From Zelonia costaricensis (Eukaryota; Euglenozoa; Kinetoplastea; Trypanosomatida; Trypanosomatidae): 64,000 nucleotides of DNA. Numbering within the stretch: the stretch's first letter is position 1; every line of letters begins with the position of its first letter. A program made the translations under genes and the position numbers. The notes under the pieces were generated by a model. The model was not told the origin of the DNA, searched no databases, and saw only the letters and a list, made by a program, of their open reading frames with translations. Below are positions 19,399 through 29,500 of the stretch, one piece after another. The DNA is taken from the NCBI GenBank assembly GCA_030849075.1, contig JASAOO010003557.1:27501-91500 (forward strand). The letters run 5' to 3'.

Positions 19399-19944
19399 CG
19401 CGGCCAGCTGGGCTGCTCGACCCCCCCCCCCCCCCCGCTTTCTCCCTAACCGCTTTCTCGTGGCGTGCGAGGAAACCACCAACGAAGCCTCACAGCGCTT
19501 CAACTACTGCTACCGTGCGCCGCGCGGTGTCTGCGTGGGCGTAGCCCACAACCCCTCGACCGCGTCCGTGTGCCGGCGGAGAAGGTAGTTCATGAAAGCA
19601 ACAGAGCGACACCCGGAAATCGAGAAGGGGGCGAAGTGCTTACACGGCCAACTGTGACAGTGCATCATGTGCGCTGCGCGTACGTTGCGTCGCGCGTGTG
19701 CGTGTGCGCGTGCGTGAATGCGTTCCCTCTGTGCTTGCATCGGTGCATCTTACCTTCAGCAAAACAAACGAAAACCAAACGAGTACACATAAAGCACTAC
19801 GGACGTGTTTGAGCGCTGCCCCAAGCAGGCGGTTTCAGGACCGGTGTGAGGGAAGTGCTGAGCCACAAAGGGGCACGTGCGACCTCGCGCGCGTTGGCTG
19901 TTGGGCGGCGTGCGAGATGCATCCTTCTCCCTGCCACCACACGT

Positions 19945-19945
<1 letters not shown>

Positions 19946-19978
<33 letters not shown>

Positions 19979-19979
19979 G
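19946..19979. repeat. (CA)n microsatellite
   Basis: A nearly perfect CA run in the spacer between the two histidine-phosphatase genes. Confidence 0.9.
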
Positions 19980-21603
19980 CAGAGAAGCCGTCAAGATTCC
20001 GCTGAGTTGTGCATCACTCAATCTCTTTTTTTTTCGCCTTCCTCCTCTTCTGCACTCAAATTCGTGTCGTGCGCACCCCGCGTCGCGGAATGCGTTCACT
20101 TGGTTCTTTCACTGACGCGGCGCTGTCGCAGCGAGCTGCTTGTGCTCGCTTCCCTCTCCCCTTTTTTGTGCGCAGCTTTCCTGTCCTGCGCTCGCCCTCC
20201 TTCTCCTCCTCGCCCCCACCCACACACACACACCAACACGCGAACCCACACTTTTGAGCCACACCCGCCTGGCTGAGGCGCAGCGCCCTCCCCCCTATCT
20301 CACCCGCTAGTGACTCCCACCCCCGAGCCACTTCCCCCACCCATCAACTCTTTCCCTCTTCTCTCTGTAGCTGGCCTGAAAGCCCCCCCCCCCCTCGGTG
20401 ACGTCCGCTGAAGCCCTAAGCTTGTACGGTCTCTCTCCTCCTCCTCAGCGATCACTCGCGCGCGTCGTGTCTTTGCTTCTCAAGTTGCCCACTTTTTTAA
20501 AACCTTTTTTTTGATATCTCTCTTTGAGAAGCCTCGAGCGCTGTCGTAGCGCTAGCCAGGATACGTACAAACATACAAACACACACATACAGGCATACAC
20601 GAAAACAAGAGAAACACAACGCGCACGCGCTAGGAGAGTCCCTTGCGTGAGCATCGGCACTTCACCCCCTCGTTCCTCTTTCCTCGCACCCCTTTTTTGT
20701 TTGTCGCCGTCTCTCTCTCTCACACACACACAGGTGGCAGACACACAAGGCTCTGCGTCTGGGCACGCCTCAGCTTCTTTAGTGCGGCCCTTGTTCCGCT
20801 CTCGTCCGCTCCTTTCACTTTCTTCTGTAGTTGTTTCAGCTGCCATTGACGCGCGCGCGTGTGTGTGTGTGCACTCAAACACCACTGGTCTCTCTTCGCG
20901 CCACCGGGGCTCCAGTCGCGTTCATCCCCTTTCTATCACCATCTCCTCCCCTCCCCTCCCTACGCCTCACCCTTTGACTGGGCTGCCTCTGGGCGTGCGT
21001 GCTCGTGCTGCGCCGCGACCCAAGTACGTCAGAGCTCCTCTTTCTCGTCATTCGCACCTCTTCCCCCCCTTCACCCACCCACATCCAATTCGGGGCCTCT
21101 CCCTCCCTCTACCTGCCTCCTCCCCTCCTCTTGTCCCAGCTCGTGTTGCGCGCGATTCGAGGGAACAGACCCACCACCCCCTCACAATCAGCTTGCAACT
21201 CGCTGCACTCTTCTCGCCGGACTCTTCCACATTCGCGCCGCGGCGTCGGTGACCGTCTCTCGTGCGGGCCACCGCATTTGCCCAGTGACCAGGTGCCCAA
21301 CACGGAAGCTGTGACACGACGCGCTCAGTTACCCCGACTCTTCGTTTCTCTTCTTCCTCTCCTGTCTCGTGGGGAGCTTACCCGCCGTCTCAGCGCGGGT
21401 GCGGTTGGGGTCCGTCAACACGAAAAGCGACAAGCTGCAGTGCAACAGTTACGACTCTTTTCTGCTTTCGTCGTCTGCGCAGAGCTGTAACTCGCGACTT
21501 TTCCCTTTTCTCCGCTTTTCTTTCTATTTTGAGCTTGTTGCGTCACACTCGTACTGCTTCGTTTCCGTCTCGGACCCTCTGCGCGGGCTGTGCGGAGGTG
21601 TTT

Positions 21604-21640
21604 GTGTGTGTTTGTGTGTGTGTGTGTGTGTGTGTCTGTG
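21604..21640. repeat. (GT)n microsatellite
   Basis: A GT run with one interruption, shortly upstream of the predicted leader of the second histidine phosphatase-like gene. Confidence 0.9.
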
Positions 21641-21712
21641 CGTCAAGCAGGAGTACTCCAGCTGCTGTTCTGTTCTGTTCTCTTTTCTTGTCACCTGACT
21701 GTGGTTTTCTCG

Positions 21713-21714
21713 AG
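21713..21714 (+). promoter_or_regulatory. Candidate spliced-leader acceptor AG for the pseudophosphatase
   Basis: A T/C tract at about 21666-21690 plus GGTTTTCTC precede this AG. The leader would be about 171 bases and would include an ATG-TGA pair at 21770. Acceptors nearer the start, after the pyrimidine-rich patch at 21790-21830, are possible. Confidence 0.35.
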
Positions 21715-21769
21715 CAAGGCGCTGTCTTGGGCTGTTGGAAGCGCAAAGGAAACAGGAGGTGTGCGTGAC

Positions 21770-21775
21770 ATGTGA
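21770..21775 (+). other. Start-stop upstream ORF (ATG directly followed by TGA)
   Basis: An ATG at 21770 is followed at once by TGA, 116 bases before the main ATG at 21886. It lies in the predicted leader if splicing uses 21714. Such minimal ORFs can stall ribosomes in other eukaryotes; that effect here is inference. Confidence 0.35.
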
Positions 21776-21885
21776 TCGATCATACAACGACGTCACCACT
21801 CCTCTCAATACTACACCCCTGCACTCAGCGCGAGACAGAGGAGCAGAGCAGCTCGACGCGTACATCACAGCAGCAACGAGCAACA

Positions 21886-23802
21886 ATGCACGCTGCCGCC
21901 TCGAGCTCCGCCCTCGCCCCACGCGTGTGGCAGAGCGCCGTGGCCTCTGGCGGGCGCGTGGCGCTGCGCCGCCGCGCCGCCCCGGCGTGCACGCTTGGCT
22001 GCATGCGAGTCCCGCGTCTCGCCGCTCCGTCTGCCGCGACGGCGCCCCCGTCGCCGCTTTCCGTTCTGCGTCGGTGGGCGTCGTCGTCGTCGTCGTCGTC
22101 GGGTCCGTTCCAGGGAAGCGCAACACCGCCGCCTGTACATGAGCTGCCGCGCTCAGCATCTGCGTCGTCCGCCGCCGCGCCGTCGACAGCCACGAGCGAG
22201 GATGCGCCGGGTTGGGTCGCGGGGCGCAAGGCGAATGGGGAGCAGCGTATGTCCATCTCGATCCGCAGCAGCGCGCTGCGGCAGCTGGCGCGGCGACCCC
22301 AGAGTGGCCCAGCCGCGCCATCACCGGGGTCGTCGCCGGTGCTGCAGAGGGCAGACGCCGGCCCCGATCCCCTGCGCAACACAAGAGCAGACGACAGGGC
22401 ACCGGTGCACGGCCCTGCGGCCTTCCACTCGCGCAGCGTTCCTCCGTACTCCGCCAGCAGCAATCACCACCACAGCCAGCACGACAAGAACATCAATAAC
22501 ACAGACACGCTGACGCCCTCACCGCCGCCGTCCGCAGGGGCCGCGTCCCCGTCCTCGCCGGCGACGCGAGCGGGCAAGCCGAAGGCGGCACTCCCAGCCG
22601 ACGAGGAGAGACGACGCAGCCCTGCAGCCGCCGCCGCGGCCGTCGACCAGCACTCGGGCGCCTCGCTGTCGTCCCGCAGGCCACTCCACTTTATGCAGGG
22701 CCGCGACGTCGCACCCCCGCGCGCCGACAACGGCAGCGCGGACGTGTCCCCGACGTCCGCTGGTCGCGGCGCTTCGCACCCGCTCCTCTACTCCGTGTCG
22801 CGGTTCACGGAGCCGGTGAAGCGCATTATCCTCATCCGGAATGGTCGCAGCGAGGCGAACGATGACGTCAGCGCCTACGTGCACACACCAGACTGGCGCA
22901 TCCCCCTCGTCGAGGAGGGCAAGCGCGAGGCGATCGCCGCAGGCCGCGCGCTGAGCGAGTTGATTGGGGACGACCCGGTGTACTTCTATTACTCCCCGTA
23001 CATCCGCTCGCGGCAGTCGCTGCGGTACGTGCTGCAGGGGTTTGACGAGGCCCGCCTGAGTGGGCGCACCCCGACGAGGGAGTGGTGGGAGGAGGAGGAC
23101 GTTTCTGGGACTCTGGGAGGCGTCTCCACCCCTGGCGGGTCCGCGGCCGGCTCCGCCACGCCGACCCTTCTGGACTCCAGTGTCGTGGATCTCTCAGGTG
23201 CGCGGCCAGAGTCGAGTTCTCGCGGCGCGGCATCGGCCCTTGAGCCGTCAGCGACGGCGCCGGGCTCCCTGCACCGTGAACCGTCTCTGGTGCTGGACAG
23301 CGGCACAAGCAGCAACATCATCGGCGTCCGTGAGGATGTGCGGCTGCGTGACGGCGACATCGGACGCTACACCAGCACCGATGAGCTGATGCATCACTTG
23401 ACGGAGCGGGAGCTGTACGGCAAGTTCTTCTATCGTTTTCCGTTTGGTGAGAGTGGCGCCGACGTGTGCGACCGCGTGACCTCCTTCCTGGACGCCTTCC
23501 AGCGCGAGCGGGTCGAGTTTCCGATGGACACGAACGTGGTCATCATCACGCATGGGCTGACGATGCGCATGTTCATCAAGCGGTGGTTCCACTTGACGGT
23601 GGAGACGTTCCACAGGATGCGGTCGCCGCCGTCGGGCTCCTTGTGCACGCTAACGCGCCTGCACCACCGGAGCTGCTTCCGGCTGGATGAGAGCTGCGTC
23701 GAGTCGATGCACCTGCCACTGTCGCTGAACGAGTTCAACGGGTACAAGTACCGGAACAAGCAACTACTGGGCTCGATGAGCTCTGGCGCCCCGTACATGT
23801 GA
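21886..23802 (+). CDS. Histidine-phosphatase-like pseudoenzyme, probably mitochondrial
   Basis: This 638-residue protein is a paralogue of the 17905-19398 product with lost catalytic residues. The catalytic motif reads LIRN319GRSEAN, so the phospho-accepting His is Asn. The RLREQEMGN acid region reads RLRD489GDIGR. The second His survives (H556 in ITHG), and the structural stretches TPDWRIP, YYSPYIRSRQSL and FYRFPFGESGADVCDRV are well kept, so the fold is under selection. The first 85 residues have nine Arg and no acidic residue, with LRRWASSSSS near 61-70, typical of a mitochondrial presequence. Residues about 90-300 are low complexity, and another insert lies at about 395-480. The start is the first in-frame ATG. 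Binding, scaffold or regulatory roles are possible; catalysis by the usual mechanism is not expected. Confidence 0.9.
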   Translation: MHAAASSSALAPRVWQSAVASGGRVALRRRAAPACTLGCMRVPRLAAPSAATAPPSPLSVLRRWASSSSSSSGPFQGSATPPPVHELPRSASASSAAAPSTATSEDAPGWVAGRKANGEQRMSISIRSSALRQLARRPQSGPAAPSPGSSPVLQRADAGPDPLRNTRADDRAPVHGPAAFHSRSVPPYSASSNHHHSQHDKNINNTDTLTPSPPPSAGAASPSSPATRAGKPKAALPADEERRRSPAAAAAAVDQHSGASLSSRRPLHFMQGRDVAPPRADNGSADVSPTSAGRGASHPLLYSVSRFTEPVKRIILIRNGRSEANDDVSAYVHTPDWRIPLVEEGKREAIAAGRALSELIGDDPVYFYYSPYIRSRQSLRYVLQGFDEARLSGRTPTREWWEEEDVSGTLGGVSTPGGSAAGSATPTLLDSSVVDLSGARPESSSRGAASALEPSATAPGSLHREPSLVLDSGTSSNIIGVREDVRLRDGDIGRYTSTDELMHHLTERELYGKFFYRFPFGESGADVCDRVTSFLDAFQRERVEFPMDTNVVIITHGLTMRMFIKRWFHLTVETFHRMRSPPSGSLCTLTRLHHRSCFRLDESCVESMHLPLSLNEFNGYKYRNKQLLGSMSSGAPYM

Positions 23803-24038
23803 AGCGGTTTGCAAAGTCGCGCGTGTGTGTCTGAGTGTCGTCCTTCTCTCTCTCTCGCTCTCAGGCCAAACTCTCTTTTTCGTCTTTTGTTGTTATCGCA
23901 TGACAGCGAGTTGCACGTCTCTGGTCGCGTTGCGTGCCCGCCTTTGACTTCTCTCTTTTCATTTGTTCTGAGCGGTGACGCCTTGTTTTCGTAGGCGGAA
24001 GGGGGGGGGGGAGGGGCATCTCTTGCGTTTGTCTGGGT

Positions 24039-24120
24039 GGCATGGGCCCTTGGCCGGGGGGGGGGCGCCCCGGCCCCCCCNNNNNNNNNNNNNNNNNNNN
24101 GGGGGGCATGGGCCCTTGCC
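24039..24120. repeat. Direct repeat flanking the N gap
   Basis: GGCATGGGCCCTTGGCC at 24039-24055 and GGCATGGGCCCTTGCC at 24105-24120 lie on either side of the gap, each next to long G or C runs. This could be a true tandem repeat or the same sequence placed on both sides by the assembler. Confidence 0.7.
24081..24100. other. Assembly gap (20 N)
   Basis: Twenty unresolved bases between a C-run and a G-run. The true length is unknown; the number of N is probably arbitrary. Confidence 0.98.
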
Positions 24121-25213
24121 CAGCCCCCCCCCCCACCCCCACCCTTCGGCTACGTGTGCGCAGCAGCTGATGCATGCCCGCAGCACACCCTCCGTGTCGC
24201 ACCGCCGCTCTCGACGTCCATGTCGCGGAGTTGGAGCCTTGCGCGCGAGTACGCGTGGGGGCACACGATGTCAGCGCGAGATCGCAGCAACACCACCGGT
24301 GCCGTGCCACAACGGAACAGGGTATAGAAGGAACGATCAAGTCAACACAGAAGACTACGCTGGAGGTGAGGGCCCTACACGACTTGGGTGGCAGCAGGTG
24401 CAATGCGTGCGTGCGCGGCTCCTTCCTATCCGGCGGCTCCCTCGCCGAGGCAGAGGGGGGCGCACCCATTCTGCCCATGCCCCCCCCCCTCCATTCCCTC
24501 TCCCCGCCTCCGTGTGAGACGCCACTTGCGACGCAACCGAACGCGACGAGGTCTGACCTGCTTGTGCACGCCGCTGAGCGTTGGGAAGAAATCCCGCGAT
24601 GCAGCGGAGGGGGAGCCGGGCACGCACGTGTTCTGTTCGGGGCCACACGATGCTGGAGCTTAACTCGAGGCTTTCCGCCCCCTTTCGCCGGTCCCGCTCG
24701 ATTCCCTCGGGCATGGATCTCGACGCATTAGCTGCCATTACTTCCCTTGCCGCACTTCCATTTCTTTGTTTTTCTCGTTGCCCTTTGGGTGCTGACCTCG
24801 CGTAAAACTGTGTGTGTGTGTGTTGCCACATCCACGCCCGCCCAAAAAACACCTTAAAAAAGGAATGCAAAGTGTCACCGCCTGCAAACGCATTTCCCCT
24901 TCCGCGAAGGACACTCACACACACACACACACTCCCCATCGTGTAGCACGTGCGGGGTTTCGTGAGGGCCACACAAGAACGTGCACGTGCACTATTGGAC
25001 AGTGTCAAGCACCGCCCTCGGGCTTGAATCATCTGGCGTGAGAAAAGAGGGAAGGAAAGACACCTAGAAGCCAGAGAGTCGGGCTGCGATTTCCTGCTAG
25101 TGCATCGGTGACTCTTTTCCTTCTCTCGCACGCCTGCGCTCCAGCCCGGCTATCTACGCGTGCGACGTAGGCGCCTGCCCCGCCTTCTCTCTCCCTTCCT
25201 CCGCGCTGCGTCG

Positions 25214-25215
25214 AG
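25214..25215 (+). promoter_or_regulatory. Candidate spliced-leader acceptor AG for the HIT zinc-finger gene
   Basis: The tract CCTTCTCTCTCCCTTCCTCC (about 25183-25202) is followed by its first AG here, giving a leader of 73 bases without an upstream ATG. Confidence 0.5.
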
Positions 25216-25288
25216 TGCCTCATCACTGGCTTTCCAGCCGTATCGGTGGGCGAGTCTCTGCCGTCTTCCAGGCCCCATTTTCTGGGCA

Positions 25289-25930
25289 ATGCGGTGCATC
25301 GTGTGCGACGCCGACAAGGCAAGCTACCGCTGCCGCACGTGTCGCTCCGCCTACTGCTCGTCCAAGTGCTACAAGCGGCACCGCGCGACTCGCGCTGAGG
25401 CGGAGGCCGCTACGGCTACTGCTGCCGCGACGAGCGATGCCACCGCGGCGTCCTCGTACGAGCACCTCTGCGAGGCGGTGATGGCAGCGCAGCAGCCGGA
25501 GCGGGAGCGGGAGGAGAAGCGGCAGCGCACCGAGGCGGAGCGGGACATCTTCTCGGATCTTTCTCGCGAGAAGGCCGCGGCCTCCGCAGGCAGCAGCGCC
25601 AGCCCCGCACCGGCCAACGCAGAGGGCAGCAGCGCGACGGCGAGGTCGCCGAGCACAGAGGGAGCTGCGAAGCTGGCTGCACCACTCCCAGAGTTCGCGG
25701 GGGACGCGGACGCCGTGTACATCCTGCAGGAGAAGCACCTCGCCGCTCTCGCGAACCACCCGCGCCTGCGCAGCGCACTGCGCAGCCCGTCTCTGCAAAA
25801 GCTGATTCGAACGATCGACAGCAGTCGGTCGCGGCTTGACGCGCTCGACGCGGCGCAGTACAACAACGCGGACTTCAAGGAGTTCTGCGACGAGGTGATG
25901 CGCGTGATTGCGGAGGTGGAGGGGCGGTAG
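25289..25930 (+). CDS. HIT zinc-finger protein, ZNHIT3/Hit1-like
   Basis: This is a 213-residue protein. The N-terminus is a HIT-type zinc finger with C3, C6, C15, C18, C23, C27 and H31 in the family spacing. The eighth ligand, usually Cys four residues after the His, is Arg35. A charged, Ala-rich linker (about 36-145) follows. The C-terminal part (about 150-210) has LAALANHPRLRSALRS, LIRTID and FKEFCDEVMRVI, resembling the C-terminal helical region of ZNHIT3/Hit1. That family works with NUFIP/Rsa1 in assembling box C/D snoRNPs in the nucleus; the role here is by analogy. The ATG at 25289 places the finger at residue 3, as in relatives; longer upstream frames lack an ATG. The gene is small but well supported. 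Confidence 0.88.
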   Translation: MRCIVCDADKASYRCRTCRSAYCSSKCYKRHRATRAEAEAATATAAATSDATAASSYEHLCEAVMAAQQPEREREEKRQRTEAERDIFSDLSREKAAASAGSSASPAPANAEGSSATARSPSTEGAAKLAAPLPEFAGDADAVYILQEKHLAALANHPRLRSALRSPSLQKLIRTIDSSRSRLDALDAAQYNNADFKEFCDEVMRVIAEVEGR

Positions 25931-26567
25931 GGGTGAGTTGCGCATCAGTCAGCCACGCCGATTGCGTGCCGGTTCTCTTCCCCCCTCTTGCGCACGTCTT
26001 TTTGCTGTCGAACTCTGGTGATCTTTAACGCCCCCACGCGCGTCGTGAGAGCGACCACGAAACGCGTTTAATAACAAGAACAAAAAGAAGAGGAGTCTGC
26101 ACCAAGAGGGCTGGGTCGAATCCACCCCGAAGAAGCCTTCGGCGCGTGCGTCATTGCCGGTGCACTTCTGAAGGAGGACGTCGTTGCCGTTTCACCACGT
26201 CAGGCTCTCGTATGCCTGGCGAAGACACACAGGCGCACCCACGCACACGCACACACATACATGCATACGCAAAGAAAGAAGAGAAGCGCGCGTCCTTCTC
26301 CTGTTTCACAGCGGTGGGAGGCGGCGCTGACGCGCGCAGACGATGGAACGCACTCGGAAGGCAGGTGCCCCTGCATCAGCGCGTGCTTCCGCTCCCCCTT
26401 CCCCACCACGCATGTTATGCCGGCTGTCATATCCGTTGGATATGCTGTTTTCTCTGTGGTACTCTTCGCCCCTTTCTCACCGCCACTCTGCTCTCGCTCA
26501 TGACTCCTCTCTTTTTCTGCGCCGCCGCCTGCATCACCTGCTGTTCACTTTCGCACCGCTGATGCAC

Positions 26568-26595
26568 CACACACACACACACACACACACACACA
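26568..26595. repeat. (CA)n microsatellite
   Basis: A perfect CA run of about 14 units downstream of the HIT zinc-finger gene. Confidence 0.95.
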
Positions 26596-29500
26596 TGCGT
26601 CGCGTGCGTCCGTGTGTCTCACCCGCCATCTAGTTTCACATCTTGTTTACTCCGCTTTCCCGACGTTCGACGTGAAAAGAAGGTTCAGCGCAGCTGCTCT
26701 GCCACTCCCCGCCCCTTCCCCTTCTGCTCCCCCCCGCCCCCTTCTCTCTTCCTCTCCGTCACCCTCCTCCCTACTCGTCCCGCCATTCCCCACTGTCCGC
26801 ACCGACCATCTTTTACATTGCGTGCTCGAGCAGATCTTCGCACTGGGCAGTTGCTTGCTAGTTGCATCTTTGCCACCCCCCCTTTCCTCTACCCTGCCCC
26901 CCCACCCGTCCCCCCTCCACACTTCCGGCCTCCCTATCTCGGCTACGCATCGCCTCGTCTCTAGTCGTGGAGTTCGCACCTCCGTGTCGTGGTTTTTGCT
27001 TTGTTTCGCGTGGATCCCTGGACGGCGCTGCTGCTCTGTCCCGCCATTTTCACGGTACTCCTCATAGTTTCAGGTCCGCCTTGTCTTGCCTCCTTTGTTT
27101 ATCTTCCCCCCTTCCAGCTCCCCCTTTAAACCCGTCTCGTGTCGCCGTGCCTGTCACCGGCGCGACACAGGCGAGGGCATCACGCGTGGAAGAGAAAGCA
27201 CCCAAGCCGGAGAGGATTCACCAACCTTCTTTTCGTGCATCCCCTCCTTTAACGATCCCACCCTCCTTCCCATCACGCGCGACGCGGCGGCTCTCCTTCG
27301 CTTACTCTTCCTTCGCCCACGACTTGCTACCGCTCCCCATCGTACCCATCAACACGCGCCTCGGCCCTTTCTGCTGCCATCCACCTCACCACCGGCGCGG
27401 GTTGGCACGTGCGCAGCACAAGAAACAAAAGAAGGGGGAAACACGAAAATACGGTAGCAGCGGACGTTGTAGACCTGCCTTCCGTGGCGACCGCCCGTGT
27501 GCCGAACACAGAGCCCCACACCCACACCGACGACACAGCTGTAGCCACCCACGAACCACACACACACACACACACACCTACACGCTCTACTGGGCTCTTC
27601 TCGTTGTCTCTTTTCTTGTGCGTGTCTGTGTTTCGTGGGCCCCTTTGCGCTGTCTCTTGTCACCCTCCCTGCACCTTATCAGCACCGACAGCCCTCGTTT
27701 CTCCGTTACCTTTATTTGGTGGCCTGCACCGCCCCCCCCTCTCCCCACTCCCTACTCCCCCCCCCCCCCCACACACACACTCTCACTATTGCACCCGCGC
27801 CTTCCCCGCTCGCCCCCTTCCACCTCCCTTTCTCAGCGTCGTCCGTTGTCGCCTGCGAACGTGCCTCGTGTGCTGTCGTGTGCGCACTTGCCGCACCCCC
27901 TCTCTCCCCCTCTCTCTCGTTCTCGTTCTCCCCGCCCGCCTCCTCATCCCAGCTCCCTCCTCCTTCCCGCCCTCTCCCCCCTCCCTCCCTCCCCCTTTCT
28001 CTCGCAAGGTTCACGCGCTCGCACGAATTCTCTCGCCGTTTTTCTTTGAAGGGCCTCTGCACGCCACTACGCCACTTTTCTACAGTGCAAGTTTCTTGTT
28101 TTGTTTTCGGTGTCTGATCTTCCTGGATTGCCGCTGCCCTTTTTTCTTTCCCCCTTTTTTGTGTGCGCGTTTTTGTTGGGTTTGTTTCCGCGCTCTTCTC
28201 TTTTTCCCTTGTCTCTCCTTCTCCCTTCTCTTTCCCCGTCCTCTTCCTCCTCCTCCTCCCCCCTCCGTCCTCTGGCTGTTGTTGTGATCCTTCGCTTCAT
28301 CTCTCGCGTTTCCTTCTTCGTCTCCCCTCTTTTTTTTTTTGCGTGCGCGCGCTTCTTGCCTTTGTACCTGGTATTCTCGCGTCTCCATCATCCACAGCAG
28401 CATCATTAGCGTGCGTTCCCTCCTCCCCCCCTTACCCCTCCCCCCACCCCCTCCGCTCTCCATCCAAACCTTGCTCGTGCGTCCCACTACGGCGAACCTC
28501 AGATCCTTGTCGTGGACGCGCCGACTTGACGCGGGTCCGCACCTCTCTTTCCCGCCGTCCCGTGAAGCTGGGTACGTGTTTCTCGCAACCCCCGCCCCCT
28601 CGCTTCTATCTCCCCTCTTTCTTCCACACCTACCCCGTCACATTCGCCCTGTTCGCGTGCGTTGGTGCGTTCGTGGGTTGTGTGTGCGCGTCTTGTACCT
28701 ACGTGAGACCGGCTACTCTGTCGCATCTGTCGCCGCCGCAACCTTCGCCACAACCCTCCACCCCCCCGCCTCCTCCTTTCCCCGCTCCCGCTCCCTCCTT
28801 CTGTGTCGTCTCTCCCTCCCTTCCGTGTTCGTCATCCCTCTCCTCCCTTCCCCCCCTCCGCCACTGCGTGTGTGCGCGTGTGTGTGCGTGCCTTTCTGTT
28901 CCTTTTCGAAATTTCCCATCCCTTCCCCACTCTTGTCTCTCCGCATCTTGCGCATCGTGCCTTCTCCTGTTCCGCACGTCACCGCTCCTCGACGCTCGCG
29001 CGACGCACCTGATATCGCGCGTTGTGTGCGCACCCATTTGAGCCCATCTGGCGCAAACGTCGTGTGCGCGTCCGGATTTGCGCAAAGAAAAGTGATCGAG
29101 CGCGGTTTCGCAGTGCCCCGCACAGCTGCCGACTCCGCCTTTTTCTTTTCCTCCTTCCTCCTCGCGCTGCGACGGACGCGTCCTCCACGGAGAAGTGAGC
29201 GCAGCGAGGGACTCGACAGCCAAAAGGACGAACAACGAGAGACGAGGCCAGGGGCCCGTCAGCCACCGCGCAACCCAACAAAGCAGGAGAGCGGCGACTA
29301 AAAGAAAGGAAAGAAATCGCCTCTACGCTCCTCCCTGCCCTTCGCACAGACACAAACATACTCGCTGCAATCTTCTTGTGCTGTCACACCGCCGCCTGCC
29401 GCCCCCCTCCCGTCCCTCTATTCCCCTTGTTCCTTTTTTTTGCTGTGCTGCCCCAGTTCGCGTGCAGCGGCCACACGAGCAGGCAACAGCGGTGGAAGGG

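Larger units (their letters stand above)
19399..21885. other. Intergenic region between the histidine phosphatase pair
   Basis: About 2.5 kb, mostly pyrimidine-rich, with a C-run just after the stop (19422-19437), a CA repeat (about 19946-19979), CA-rich stretches near 20220 and 20730, and a GT repeat (about 21604-21640). No gene is supported on either strand. Confidence 0.8.
23803..25288. other. Intergenic region containing an assembly gap
   Basis: About 1.5 kb. It starts pyrimidine-rich, then has a G/C homopolymer zone around a 20-N gap (24081-24100). The 24140-24440 stretch has balanced composition unlike the usual spacer. A CA-rich patch lies near 24910-24930. No gene could be supported; the ATG frames here cross the gap or lack protein-like composition. 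Confidence 0.75.

Noticed and set aside
26105..26135. tRNA box-B-like GGGTCGAATCC
   Set aside because: No flanking T-stem, no box A at the right distance and no cloverleaf.
26862..28049. Open frame of 395 codons on the + strand
   Set aside because: Pyrimidine-rich low-complexity translation (Ser/Pro/Leu), no ATG start, and overlapping open frames of similar quality in other frames.
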